Position numbers and translations under genes: made by a program | The notes under the pieces: model-generated | Database searches by the model: none | The model's input: the letters and a program-made list of their open reading frames with translations, nothing else | Told to the model about the DNA's origin: nothing | Assembly (NCBI RefSeq): GCF_000966285.1 | Contig: NZ_KQ031391.1 | Coordinates: forward strand, 5,952,430 to 6,016,429 | From: Pseudofrankia sp. DC12 | GTDB taxonomy: Bacteria; Actinomycetota; Actinomycetes; Frankiales; Frankiaceae | Direction: 5' to 3' | DNA: 64,000 bases | Part shown: positions 42,401 to 49,889 of the stretch, piece by piece | Numbering within the stretch: position 1 is the stretch's first letter | Layout of the letters: every line of letters begins with the position of its first letter

Positions 42401-43756
42401 CGGGCCTTCCGGACCGCCCCGGGTGATGACGGTGCCCGCGCCTCTGGGGCCGGCGTCGAGGGGCGACGCGGACGCCCCGAGCTCCGCCGGTCGCGGCTCG
42501 CCGCCGGCGCCCGGTTCCGTGGCCGCGCCGAGCGCGCGCAGTTCGGTGAAGGATCCGGCGGCCAGGCCGGCGCGCAGGTGGGTGTCGACGCGGCGCAGCA
42601 GCGCACGGGGGGTGTCGCCCGCGGCGGCGCGCAGCGCGTCCGGGTGCACCGGCCAGGTCGGGTACGGCGGCACGAACCCGATCAGCTGGTAGCGCCGGGC
42701 GAAGCGGCGGGCCACCAGCCGCCCGGCGAGCTCTGCGCTGCCCATACCCCCCAGTGGGTCGAGCACCCGGAACCGGTCGGTCACCGGGCCGATGGCGTGG
42801 CCGGCGACGAGGTCCCAGGTGGCCGGCAGGCAGGTGACCAGGCACAGCGTCCGCGGCGTCAGGTCACGCAGGCCGGCCAGCCCGTCGGCGACCTCGTGGA
42901 CGAGCTGGCTGGCCCAGTCCGCGTCGGTGCCTGGCTCTGCTGGGTCCGGCGGGGCGTCGGCGGCCTGCGCCGCGCCGCCCGCCCGGGCCGGCTGGGCCGG
43001 CGCGAGGGCCGTGTCGAGCTGGTCGACGGCGATGACGGCCGGACCGGTCAGCGCCAGCAGCCGGAACAGCTCGCGGACGATCTCGGCGGTCGGTTTGGCT
43101 GGCGCGCGCATGCCGCGTTCGGCCCGCTGGTTGGGGAACTGCTCCGCCATCGACTGCAGGTAGCCGCGGCCGACGTCCTCGTCGTCCAGGTCGTCCGAGC
43201 CGAGCAGGACGAGCGCGCGCAGCGTGTCCTGGCAGTCGCCGCCCAGCCGCCGGTCGTGGCTGCGGAGCGCGACGACGAGGTCCTTCAGGTGGACCGGCTC
43301 CAGCGGGGCCGCGCCGGTGACCCCGGCGGTGATCGCCGGCGTGGCGCCGACGACGCCGGCCAGCCGGCGCAGGAACAGCCGCAGCTGGGTCTCGCCGGTG
43401 CCGCCGGCCGGCCGGGCCAGGCCGTCGACGAGCGCGCCCACGACGCTCTCCCAGAACGGCGTGCCGCCGCCGAGCGGGCCGACCAGGAAGAAGTAGCCGC
43501 CGGCCGCCTGCACCTGCTCGCGGACCCAGCCGAGCAGCTGGGTCTTGCCGGTGCCCGCCTCGCCCTGGATGACGAGACCAGGCGGGTTGTCGTTCGGGTC
43601 GGAGGTGGCGTCGCGGACCGCGTCGGACAACGCGCGGACCGCGTCGGCGTGCAGGCCGTCGACGTGCCACTCCGCCGGTGCCCACACGCCGTCGAGGCCG
43701 CGGATCCAGCGGAGATTCAGGGTCGCGAACGCGTCCCGCTCGCCTGCGCCCGCCAT
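39413..43756 (-). CDS. Giant dual-ATPase paralogue: AAA/ORC-like NTPase, long Pro/Ala linker, HerA-like domain
   Basis: The 1447-residue paralogue of the 1069-residue protein. Its N-terminal AAA domain is colinear with it (GEAGTGKT Walker A near residue 68, AVIAVDQLDTAL Walker B). The linker is a low-complexity Pro/Ala/Thr tract of roughly 420 residues (about 720-1140, including an 18-bp DNA repeat encoding TTTAEP at 41376-41411). The HerA-like domain has Walker A GSGVGKT (about 1180) and LVVMDEAHRLAP (about 1318), but lacks the roughly 110-residue helical insert of its sister: RPLDAES joins straight to IDPGELL. No nuclease or winged-helix partner precedes it. Start ATG 43756. Confidence 0.78.
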   Translation of the reverse strand: MAGAGERDAFATLNLRWIRGLDGVWAPAEWHVDGLHADAVRALSDAVRDATSDPNDNPPGLVIQGEAGTGKTQLLGWVREQVQAAGGYFFLVGPLGGGTPFWESVVGALVDGLARPAGGTGETQLRLFLRRLAGVVGATPAITAGVTGAAPLEPVHLKDLVVALRSHDRRLGGDCQDTLRALVLLGSDDLDDEDVGRGYLQSMAEQFPNQRAERGMRAPAKPTAEIVRELFRLLALTGPAVIAVDQLDTALAPAQPARAGGAAQAADAPPDPAEPGTDADWASQLVHEVADGLAGLRDLTPRTLCLVTCLPATWDLVAGHAIGPVTDRFRVLDPLGGMGSAELAGRLVARRFARRYQLIGFVPPYPTWPVHPDALRAAAGDTPRALLRRVDTHLRAGLAAGSFTELRALGAATEPGAGGEPRPAELGASASPLDAGPRGAGTVITRGGPEGPADRRLVVGFAELDVAWARLRAAAPGLAALTEHNEDVLVPDLLAAGLDAWITELGPAGGAFTRDATLSGRPALHARLRQHLTERGAEAHWSFRAVLTSRPWTALNRLNSACAMAGLASGIGAGDGRGTRRPAAFPSNRRTLVVLRTAAWDQAVTWERTPGGDRTATRADTDPASRAMLPDAVAAFERAGGVTELLTEEDVRTFAALRELLDGRHPALGTWLLARRPASASPLLAATLGALFQELAPEPTRYPPVIAVPASRSPFVVTAPAAAHLRPLNGHPEPAPPALASVATATVEPPSVAAAGPAPAPPAAAMVAPAAPAPAVVLAAEPTTTAEPTTTAEPPGRDLATAEDPRVAPDGTDWLAPTGAVGQAEPGPAHPTAARAPWGVSPRELLRPGIAATPVLVPVPVAGGASDAPSAAPTFGAPAPPVPPASSPPAPSIGSAPAAPSTPPLGAPARVLDRTVPPRDGTAKANQRTPGARAPVGPPSGAGPAAPGTSWLIPVPPPGTPAPLAVPPAEPSAAVAGPAAAQAASPAPAAAPVEPRPPAEPAQEASASSDARPPAWPLRPTLARTAGLVPVTPTAPLPAGRPSTPAEPLAQPPAPVPALDPTEDPAAALAMAFSLGSPAAAPLVEPVPVVSTGFPDLTISVGPAVTAQASRPGPRFELSRRPAQLNGHGERPVELAAGPVPRPGPAESVPIGVAAGTRSPVRLPLARLRRHTVIFGGSGVGKTVLVRRLVEEAALRGVSSIVLDPTGDLVRLGDAWPSPPAGWAPGDAELAREYLASTDVVVWTPGRPDGRPLDAESIDPGELLTQAPGQRARVSVVSLAGLPTDEARQTFVRQLQLVTTAWAGQLPAADRPLAGLVVMDEAHRLAPAGLPTPSTESTLRLAAEAGGQGLGLIFTTPSPHALSDRLPRLAATQFFGRLNPPAQIDTARVMARALGGEAPGIGRLGVGEFYTAGAGLPFPCVTAPLCLSHHPGWPLPVDEVLARARRP

Positions 43757-44297
43757 CTCGCCAGCTCTCTCCGCTCCCGCCTCAGGCGCCAGACCAACCC
43801 GCCGAGCGAGCGGACGGCGGCCGCGTGAAGCCAGGGGAGCGGCTCGACGGGCGGGACGCGGTGCTCAGGGCGGTCAAGGGGCGCGAAACGCCACCATGGC
43901 GTTCTAGGTTGGCATACGGCCCGAAGCGAGCCGGCCGCGCCCTCCGCCCGGCCGACCGGGCGTGGATCTTCGCTCGCCCGGAGGGGTGCCCGCCTTGCCG
44001 GGCGGATCGGACCGGAAGCTCAGGCGTGACGGCGGAAACCTGAGCGCCGCGGAAGAGCCCCGTCAGGCCCCCGAACACGGAAAAGGCATGATCGCGTAGC
44101 GTTTGCGTCAGGGGGAGCCGGGCGGTTCCGGGGCGTGCGATAACAATGGCGACGTCGCGTGACCGGTTGGGAACCTGTCGGCCGGCGCGTCGCCGGGGAC
44201 CCACGCCCGTACCCCCGTGCGGCCCGCACCCGGCCGCCAGCCGAGACACCGCAGCACGCGCCGATCGGCGTCGCCTGCGGGGAGGAGACGAGGACCC
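43757..44297. other. Divergent intergenic region
   Basis: 541 bases between the minus-strand giant ATPase gene and the plus-strand kinase gene carry no credible ORF. The promoters of both must lie here. The stretch 43880-44140 is somewhat less GC-rich, as expected for promoters, but I cannot name specific boxes. Confidence 0.4.
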
Positions 44298-46058
44298 GTG
44301 CTCACGCCGCTGGGCGACAAGGACCCGCGCCAGATCGGCCCGTACCGGATTCAGAGCCTGCTCGGCCGGGGCGGTATGGGCGCCGTCTACCTCGGCTTCT
44401 CGCCCGAGGACAAGGCGGTCGCGGTGAAGGTTCCCGCGCCGGCGCTCGCCCGCGACGAGCAGTTCCGGTCCCGGTTCCGCCGCGAGGTCGCCGCCGCCCG
44501 CCGGGTGCACGGCCCCGCTGTCGCCGCCGTGCTCGATGCCGACACCGCCGGCGACCGCCCCTGGATGGCCACCGAGTACGTCGAGGGCAAGAGCCTGGCC
44601 GAGGCGGTGTCCGACCGGGGCCAGCTCGACGACCGGCTGCTCACGGGCCTGGCCGCCGGCCTGGCGGAGGCGCTGGTCGCGATCCACGACGTCGGCGTGG
44701 TGCACCGGGACCTGAAGCCCGCGAACATCGTGCTCGCCTGGGACGGGCCTCGGGTCATCGACTTCGGCGTGGCCAGCGCCTCGGACACCACCCGGCACAC
44801 CAGCACCGGCGTCCTCATCGGCACGATCGTCTGGATGGCGCCCGAGCAGCTGCGCGGGGAGCGGGCCGGCCCAGCGGCGGACGTCTTCGCCTGGGGCGCG
44901 TGCGTCGCGTTCGCGGCGACGGGCCACCCGCCGTTCCGGGCGCCCACACCCGAGGCGGTCGGTGTGCGAATCCTCAGCTCCGCGCCCGAGCTCACCGGCG
45001 TGCCGGCGGGGCTGCTGCCGGTCGTGCGGGCCGCCCTGGACAAGGACCCGGCCCGGCGGCCGACCGCCATCGAGCTGCGCGACCGGCTCCTGCGCGGCCG
45101 AGCGGGCGACGGCCTGGAGGGGGCCGCGACCGAGCGCGTGGCCGCCTCGGACGAACGTTACGAGACCGCGATGGCCCGGTTGTGGGAGCTGCCGCCCGCC
45201 ACCCCTGAGCCCCCGGCCGGCCGCCGGACCCCGTCCGGGCCGCCCCGGTCCGCCGTGCCGCGCACCGACGCGCGGCAGGAGTACTCGACGCCGCCCTATG
45301 CGCGGGCCACCCCACCCCCGTCCTACGGCGCTCCCCGCGGGTACGGCGACAGCGGCTACCGCGGCTCGGGCTACCCGGCGGCTGGCTCCGGCGCGGCCGG
45401 TGGCCGGACGCCGCCGCCCGCTTCCCGGCCTGGCCGGCGGGGCGCCATGGTGGCGCTCGTGGTGGTGTTCGTCCTGCTGCTCGGCGGTGGCCTCGCCGCG
45501 GCGGCTGTCACGCTGATGAACAACAGCAGCCCGGGCTCGGATGCCGCGTCGACCGGCAGCCCGAACGACGCCGGTACCGGCTCCGCGGCGGCCGGCGGCC
45601 CGGCCGGCCCGGCCAGCCAGCTCTCCCCGACGACCGGGCCGACGACGGCGCGACGGCTGACGGCGCAGGACGTCCGCGCCAGGGTCAAGTCCCTGGGCTA
45701 CACGGCCGAACTCTCGTCCTTCGACGCCAAACGCGCGCTGAACGTCGTCATCGGCAGCAAGACCGTGGCTGGTGGAAACTCCGACGGCAGCGACGCGCGC
45801 CTCGAGCAGGCCTTCGTGTTCACCGACACCGACTACCTCGGTACCGACACGAGCCAGCCCAGCAGGCAGATCAGAGTGGTCGCGACCACGAAGTCGTATG
45901 CCGTCCTCGAGTACGGCACCTTCGCCGCCGCCGACCCCGACTGCTGCCCGACCGGGACGGCGCGGGTGCGTTTCAACTGGGACGGCAAGAGCTTCACACC
46001 GCAGGATCCCGCGGCCATCCCGCCAGCCGACCCGAAGGTCGACGGCAGCAGACGCTGA
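44298..46058 (+). CDS. Membrane Ser/Thr protein kinase with LppP/LprE-like sensor domain
   Basis: The 586-residue protein starts with a eukaryotic-type kinase: glycine loop LGRGGMGAVYLG, lysine in AVKVPAPAL, catalytic VHRDLKPANIVL, IDFGVAS, MAPEQLRGE. A Pro-rich juxtamembrane region and one transmembrane helix (MVALVVVFVLLLGGGLAAAAV, near residue 390) follow. The outside domain resembles LppP/LprE lipoproteins (DVRARVKSLGYTAELSSFDA, DYLGTDTSQPSRQIRVVATT, DPDCCPTGTARVRFNWDGKS), plausibly the signal sensor. GTG 44298 follows GGAGGAGACGAGGA. Divergent from the giant ATPase gene and followed by a sister kinase. Confidence 0.9.
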   Translation: MLTPLGDKDPRQIGPYRIQSLLGRGGMGAVYLGFSPEDKAVAVKVPAPALARDEQFRSRFRREVAAARRVHGPAVAAVLDADTAGDRPWMATEYVEGKSLAEAVSDRGQLDDRLLTGLAAGLAEALVAIHDVGVVHRDLKPANIVLAWDGPRVIDFGVASASDTTRHTSTGVLIGTIVWMAPEQLRGERAGPAADVFAWGACVAFAATGHPPFRAPTPEAVGVRILSSAPELTGVPAGLLPVVRAALDKDPARRPTAIELRDRLLRGRAGDGLEGAATERVAASDERYETAMARLWELPPATPEPPAGRRTPSGPPRSAVPRTDARQEYSTPPYARATPPPSYGAPRGYGDSGYRGSGYPAAGSGAAGGRTPPPASRPGRRGAMVALVVVFVLLLGGGLAAAAVTLMNNSSPGSDAASTGSPNDAGTGSAAAGGPAGPASQLSPTTGPTTARRLTAQDVRARVKSLGYTAELSSFDAKRALNVVIGSKTVAGGNSDGSDARLEQAFVFTDTDYLGTDTSQPSRQIRVVATTKSYAVLEYGTFAAADPDCCPTGTARVRFNWDGKSFTPQDPAAIPPADPKVDGSRR

Positions 46059-46230
46059 CCGGTGGCACTTAAGGTGGCCGTCGCCAGGCCGACATGGTGG
46101 CGTTGCCAGAAGTGCTTACCAGGCTGACGAATGGCTGGGAAGGTGATGGGCAGCGGTGGTGCCATTCTCGTAGGGCCCGGTTGACGGGTCTCGCACCCAA
46201 TCCGGCGCCGCCACGGCTGCAGGGGGACTC

Positions 46231-48120
46231 GTGCTGGCACCGCTCACGGACGACGACCCGCGCTCCATCGGGCCGTTCCGGCTTGGCGGCCGGCTCGGCT
46301 CCGGCGGCATGGGCACCGTCTACCTCGGTTTCGGGACCGACGACCAGGCGGTCGCCGTCAAGGTGCCGTCCGCGTCGCTCGCCGACGACGCGCGTTTCCG
46401 GGCCCGGTTCCGCCGCGAGGCCGTCGCCGTCCAGATGATCAGCAGCGGTTCGGTCGCCGCCGTGGTCGCCGCCGATACCGAGGCCGACCCGCCGTGGCTG
46501 GCCACCGAGTTCATCCAGGGCGCCACCCTGCTCGACGCGGTCGCGGGCCGTGGGCCGCTCGCCGCGCGGCTGGTCATCGGCTTTGCCGCCGGCCTGGCTG
46601 ACGGGCTCGTCGCGATGCACGCGGAGGGCGTCGTGCACCGTGACCTCAAGCCGGCCAACGTCGTGCTCGCCTGGGACGGTCCGAAGATCATCGATTTCGG
46701 GGTCGCGCTGACCACCCGCGCGCTGCTCGGTGTCGACAGCGGCGCGGACTCCGACGTCACGATCGCCAAGACCCAGGACGGCCAGCGCCTGGGCACCTTT
46801 GTCTGGATGGCGCCGGAGCAGCTGCGCGGCGGGACGGTCGGCCCGGCCGCGGACGTGTTCGCCTGGGGCGCCTGCGTCTCCTATGCCACCACGGGCCATG
46901 GCCCGTTCCGGGCGGACGGCGCCTTCGAGATCATCGCCAGGATCCAGCGCGACGAGCCGGACCTGGACGGGGTTCCGGCCGAGCTGGTCGACCTGGTGCG
47001 CGCGACGCTGGCCAAGGAGCCGGACGACCGGCCGACGGCGGCGGCGCTGGTCAGCGCGCTGCTGCACCAGAACGTCCGGACGCCGCTGGAGTCCGACCGC
47101 GCGGTCGAGACCGCGCTGCTGCCCTGGGTCGCCCAGCCGCCCACGCCCTCACCCATCGACACGGGGCTGGCCGAGGCGCCGGCCCCGGCCACGCCGGACG
47201 ACGTGCCGTCCGGCACCCTCGTGCTGCCGCCACCAGCACGGGCGCTCCCGGCGGCGCCCGCTTCGGCGGTGGCGAAGGCGCTGCCGGCGGCCAAGGCGCT
47301 CCCCGCGGCGCCGACGGCCGCGCGGGCGCCCAGCGGCCCTCGCGAGCCGGCGCCGCCAGCGGCCGTCAGCGGCCCCCTGCCGGCCCCACGCGCGTATGGC
47401 GAAGGCCGCGCCGGCGTCGGCTCGCGCCCCAACGACGAATCCGGGGAGCTTCCGACCATGCTGCGCTCGCCGCTGCAGCCGGGCCAGGAGGGTCATCGGG
47501 GCGTCGGCTCGCGTCGGGAGGACGACGACTCCGGGAATCTGCCGACCATGCTGCGCTCGCCGCTGCGCGCGGAGCCCGAGGGACGACGTGACGGCTCTGG
47601 TGGCCGCGGCGGCGAGACCGCTTTCGCGGACGCCGCGGGCTGGCAGGGCGGGCCGCGCCCGCCCGTCCAGGTCACCGGGCCGGGACGCCCGTCGCCGGCC
47701 GTCCGGATCGTGCTGGCCCTCCTGATCGTGCTGGTGGTCGCCGGCGCCGTCAGCCTGGCGCTGGTGCTCGCGCACTCCGGCGGCGGCGGCTCCGGTGTCG
47801 AGGTCAGCTCGACGTCGACCAGCGAGCCGCGCGACGCCGTCTCCTCGACCCCGTTGACGCCCGCGCAGGGCACGACGGACGCGGCGGTAGCGCCGCCGGC
47901 TCCGACGACGGCGCCGGCCAGCCGGCAGACCACGGCGAAGCCCTCCGCCACCCCGACGCAGGCTCCGACCTCGCCGCCGTCCGAGACGCCGACGCACACC
48001 ACCACCACGCCGCTGCCGACGAGTACGACGCCGTCGGTCGCACCGACGAGCGACCATCCGTCGACCCCGTCGGCCACGGCGGCGCCGTCCTCCGGCTCGG
48101 CCGCGTCGCCCACCGCCTGA
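46231..48120 (+). CDS. Membrane Ser/Thr protein kinase with repeated LPTML motif
   Basis: The 629-residue sister of the upstream kinase has the same kinase body (LGSGGMGTVYLG, VKVPSASL, VHRDLKPANVVL, IDFGVAL, MAPEQLRGG) and a longer Pro/Ala linker. Two near-identical 30-residue units (VGSRxxDxSGxLPTMLRSPL) lie before a single helix (VLALLIVLVVAGAVSLALVLA). The outside region is only a Ser/Thr/Pro-rich tail of about 110 residues, so it has no folded sensor. The threonine in each LPTML unit could be an autophosphorylation or FHA-binding site. GTG 46231 follows AGGGGGA. Confidence 0.9.
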   Translation: MLAPLTDDDPRSIGPFRLGGRLGSGGMGTVYLGFGTDDQAVAVKVPSASLADDARFRARFRREAVAVQMISSGSVAAVVAADTEADPPWLATEFIQGATLLDAVAGRGPLAARLVIGFAAGLADGLVAMHAEGVVHRDLKPANVVLAWDGPKIIDFGVALTTRALLGVDSGADSDVTIAKTQDGQRLGTFVWMAPEQLRGGTVGPAADVFAWGACVSYATTGHGPFRADGAFEIIARIQRDEPDLDGVPAELVDLVRATLAKEPDDRPTAAALVSALLHQNVRTPLESDRAVETALLPWVAQPPTPSPIDTGLAEAPAPATPDDVPSGTLVLPPPARALPAAPASAVAKALPAAKALPAAPTAARAPSGPREPAPPAAVSGPLPAPRAYGEGRAGVGSRPNDESGELPTMLRSPLQPGQEGHRGVGSRREDDDSGNLPTMLRSPLRAEPEGRRDGSGGRGGETAFADAAGWQGGPRPPVQVTGPGRPSPAVRIVLALLIVLVVAGAVSLALVLAHSGGGGSGVEVSSTSTSEPRDAVSSTPLTPAQGTTDAAVAPPAPTTAPASRQTTAKPSATPTQAPTSPPSETPTHTTTTPLPTSTTPSVAPTSDHPSTPSATAAPSSGSAASPTA

Positions 48121-48335
48121 GGCGTCTCACAAGAGCCGTCTCCGGCGGACGAGACACGACGCGCGCACCGGCGGTCGCCGTCCTGACCTCCGAGTGCACT
48201 CGTTCGCCGGCAGTGACCGTAGAGAATTTGTCAAAACCAGTGATCTGAAGAAGGATCTCCTGTGTAGAGACGGATGCGGCGACGTATTTCCGATATGCGT
48301 CCCAAGTCTGTGATCTTCGTGATCCGGGAGGCCCC

Positions 48336-49889
48336 GTGGCCGTGCCTGCCTTCGTGACCGACACAGGCGCCGACGCCGGCCGTCGGGGCCGGTCGACCGG
48401 CCCCGACGGCCGGCGAGGCCGCGAGCGGGGGGCCGGGGACGGTGGTCCGCGCCCGCCGGGCCGGGCCGTCGTCGCGCCGGTCGACGTGCCCGAGGTGCTG
48501 GGCCGCCACGTCCTGGTGGACGGCTTGGACCTCGTCGTGGACCTGGAGGCCAGCGGCGGCCGGACGCTCGTGGACGCCCGCAGCGGCGAGGCCTACCTCG
48601 ACCTGTACAGCTTCTTCGCGTCCGCGCCGCTGGGGGTGAACCCGCCGGCCCTCGCCGACGACCCCGCCGTGGTCGCCGAGCTCGGCCGCGTCGCGCTCAA
48701 CAAGCCGGCGAACCCGGACATCGCGACCGTCGGCTACGCGGAGTTCGTCACCACGTTCGCCCGGGTGCTCGGCGACCCGCGGCTGCCGCACCTGTTCTTC
48801 GTCGAGGGCGGCTCGCCGGCGGTCGAGAACGCGCTGAAGGCCGCGTTCGACTGGAAGAGCCGGCACAACGAGGCCCACGGCCGACCGGCCGAGCTCGGCA
48901 CCCGCGTCCTGCACCTGCGGCACGCCTTCCACGGCCGCGGCGGCTACACCCTCTCGGTGACCAACACGGACCCCAACAAGACCGCGCGCTTCCCGACGTT
49001 CGACTGGCCGCGGATCGACAGCCCAGCCCAGACGTTCCCGGTCACCGAGGCCGGCCTCGCGGCGGTGGTCGCGGCCGAGCGACGCGCCCTCGCCCAGGCC
49101 AGGGCGGCCTTCGCGGCGTATCCGCACGACGTCGCCTGCGTGCTCGCCGAGCCGATCCAGTGCGAGGGCGGCGACCGGCACCTGCGGTCCGAGTTCCTGG
49201 CCGCCCTGGGAGCGCTCGCGCATGAGAACGACGCCCTGTTCGTCCTCGACGAGGTGCAGACCGGCGTCGGCGGGACAGGCGCGGCGTGGTGCTACCAGCG
49301 ACTCGGCCTCGCTCCGGACGTCGTCGCGTTCGGGAAGAAGGCCCAGGTCGGCGGGGTGATGGCCGGCGGGCGCATCGACGAGGTGGCGGACAACGTGTTC
49401 CGGGTGCCCGGCCGGATCAGCTCGACCTGGGGCGGCGGGCTGGTCGACATGGTTCGCTCGACCCGCATGCTGGAGGTCATGGAGCGCGACCGGCTCTTCG
49501 ACGCCGCGGCCCGGGCGGGGGAGCGGCTGCTTGACGGACTGGAGCGGCTCGCCGGGCGCCACCCGCGCCTGATGGCCAACGCCCGCGGCCTCGGCCTGCT
49601 GTGCGCGTTCGACCTGCCCGACCTCTCGACCCGCGACGAGGCGCTGCGCCGGCTGCGCGTCGACGAGCATGTCCTCGCGCTGCCCGCCGGGGACGCCACC
49701 GTGCGGCTGCGGCCGGCGCTGACGATCACCGGCGACGAGATCGACGCTGCCCTCGGCGCCATCGGCCGGGTGCTCGACGCCCTCGCCGCGGGCGCCCTTC
49801 AGGGTGGGGCGGCGGCGCGCGGCCGAACCACCCGGGTGGGCCACCCGGTGCCCGGACCCGCTGACAGACCAGACCGGAGGCGACGATGA
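48336..49889 (+). CDS. lat: L-lysine 6-transaminase
   Basis: The 517-residue PLP enzyme transfers the epsilon-amino group of lysine to 2-oxoglutarate, giving aminoadipate semialdehyde. It has the class III pattern FFVEGGSPAVENALKAAFDW, HAFHGRGGYTLS, VLDEVQTGVGGTG, the PLP lysine in AFGKKAQVGG near residue 334, and RISSTWGGGLVDMVR. The family has about 450 residues; here a 35-residue Arg/Gly-rich head and a tail of about 35 residues are extra, so translation may really start later, although GTG 48336 has a GGGAGG site. ATGA overlap with the next gene couples both steps. Confidence 0.92.
   Translation: MAVPAFVTDTGADAGRRGRSTGPDGRRGRERGAGDGGPRPPGRAVVAPVDVPEVLGRHVLVDGLDLVVDLEASGGRTLVDARSGEAYLDLYSFFASAPLGVNPPALADDPAVVAELGRVALNKPANPDIATVGYAEFVTTFARVLGDPRLPHLFFVEGGSPAVENALKAAFDWKSRHNEAHGRPAELGTRVLHLRHAFHGRGGYTLSVTNTDPNKTARFPTFDWPRIDSPAQTFPVTEAGLAAVVAAERRALAQARAAFAAYPHDVACVLAEPIQCEGGDRHLRSEFLAALGALAHENDALFVLDEVQTGVGGTGAAWCYQRLGLAPDVVAFGKKAQVGGVMAGGRIDEVADNVFRVPGRISSTWGGGLVDMVRSTRMLEVMERDRLFDAAARAGERLLDGLERLAGRHPRLMANARGLGLLCAFDLPDLSTRDEALRRLRVDEHVLALPAGDATVRLRPALTITGDEIDAALGAIGRVLDALAAGALQGGAAARGRTTRVGHPVPGPADRPDRRRR

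Noticed and set aside
39555-43828. Several long plus-strand frames across the 1447-residue ATPase gene
   Set aside because: Antisense to clear Walker motifs; Ala/Ser/Arg-rich composition with no motifs.
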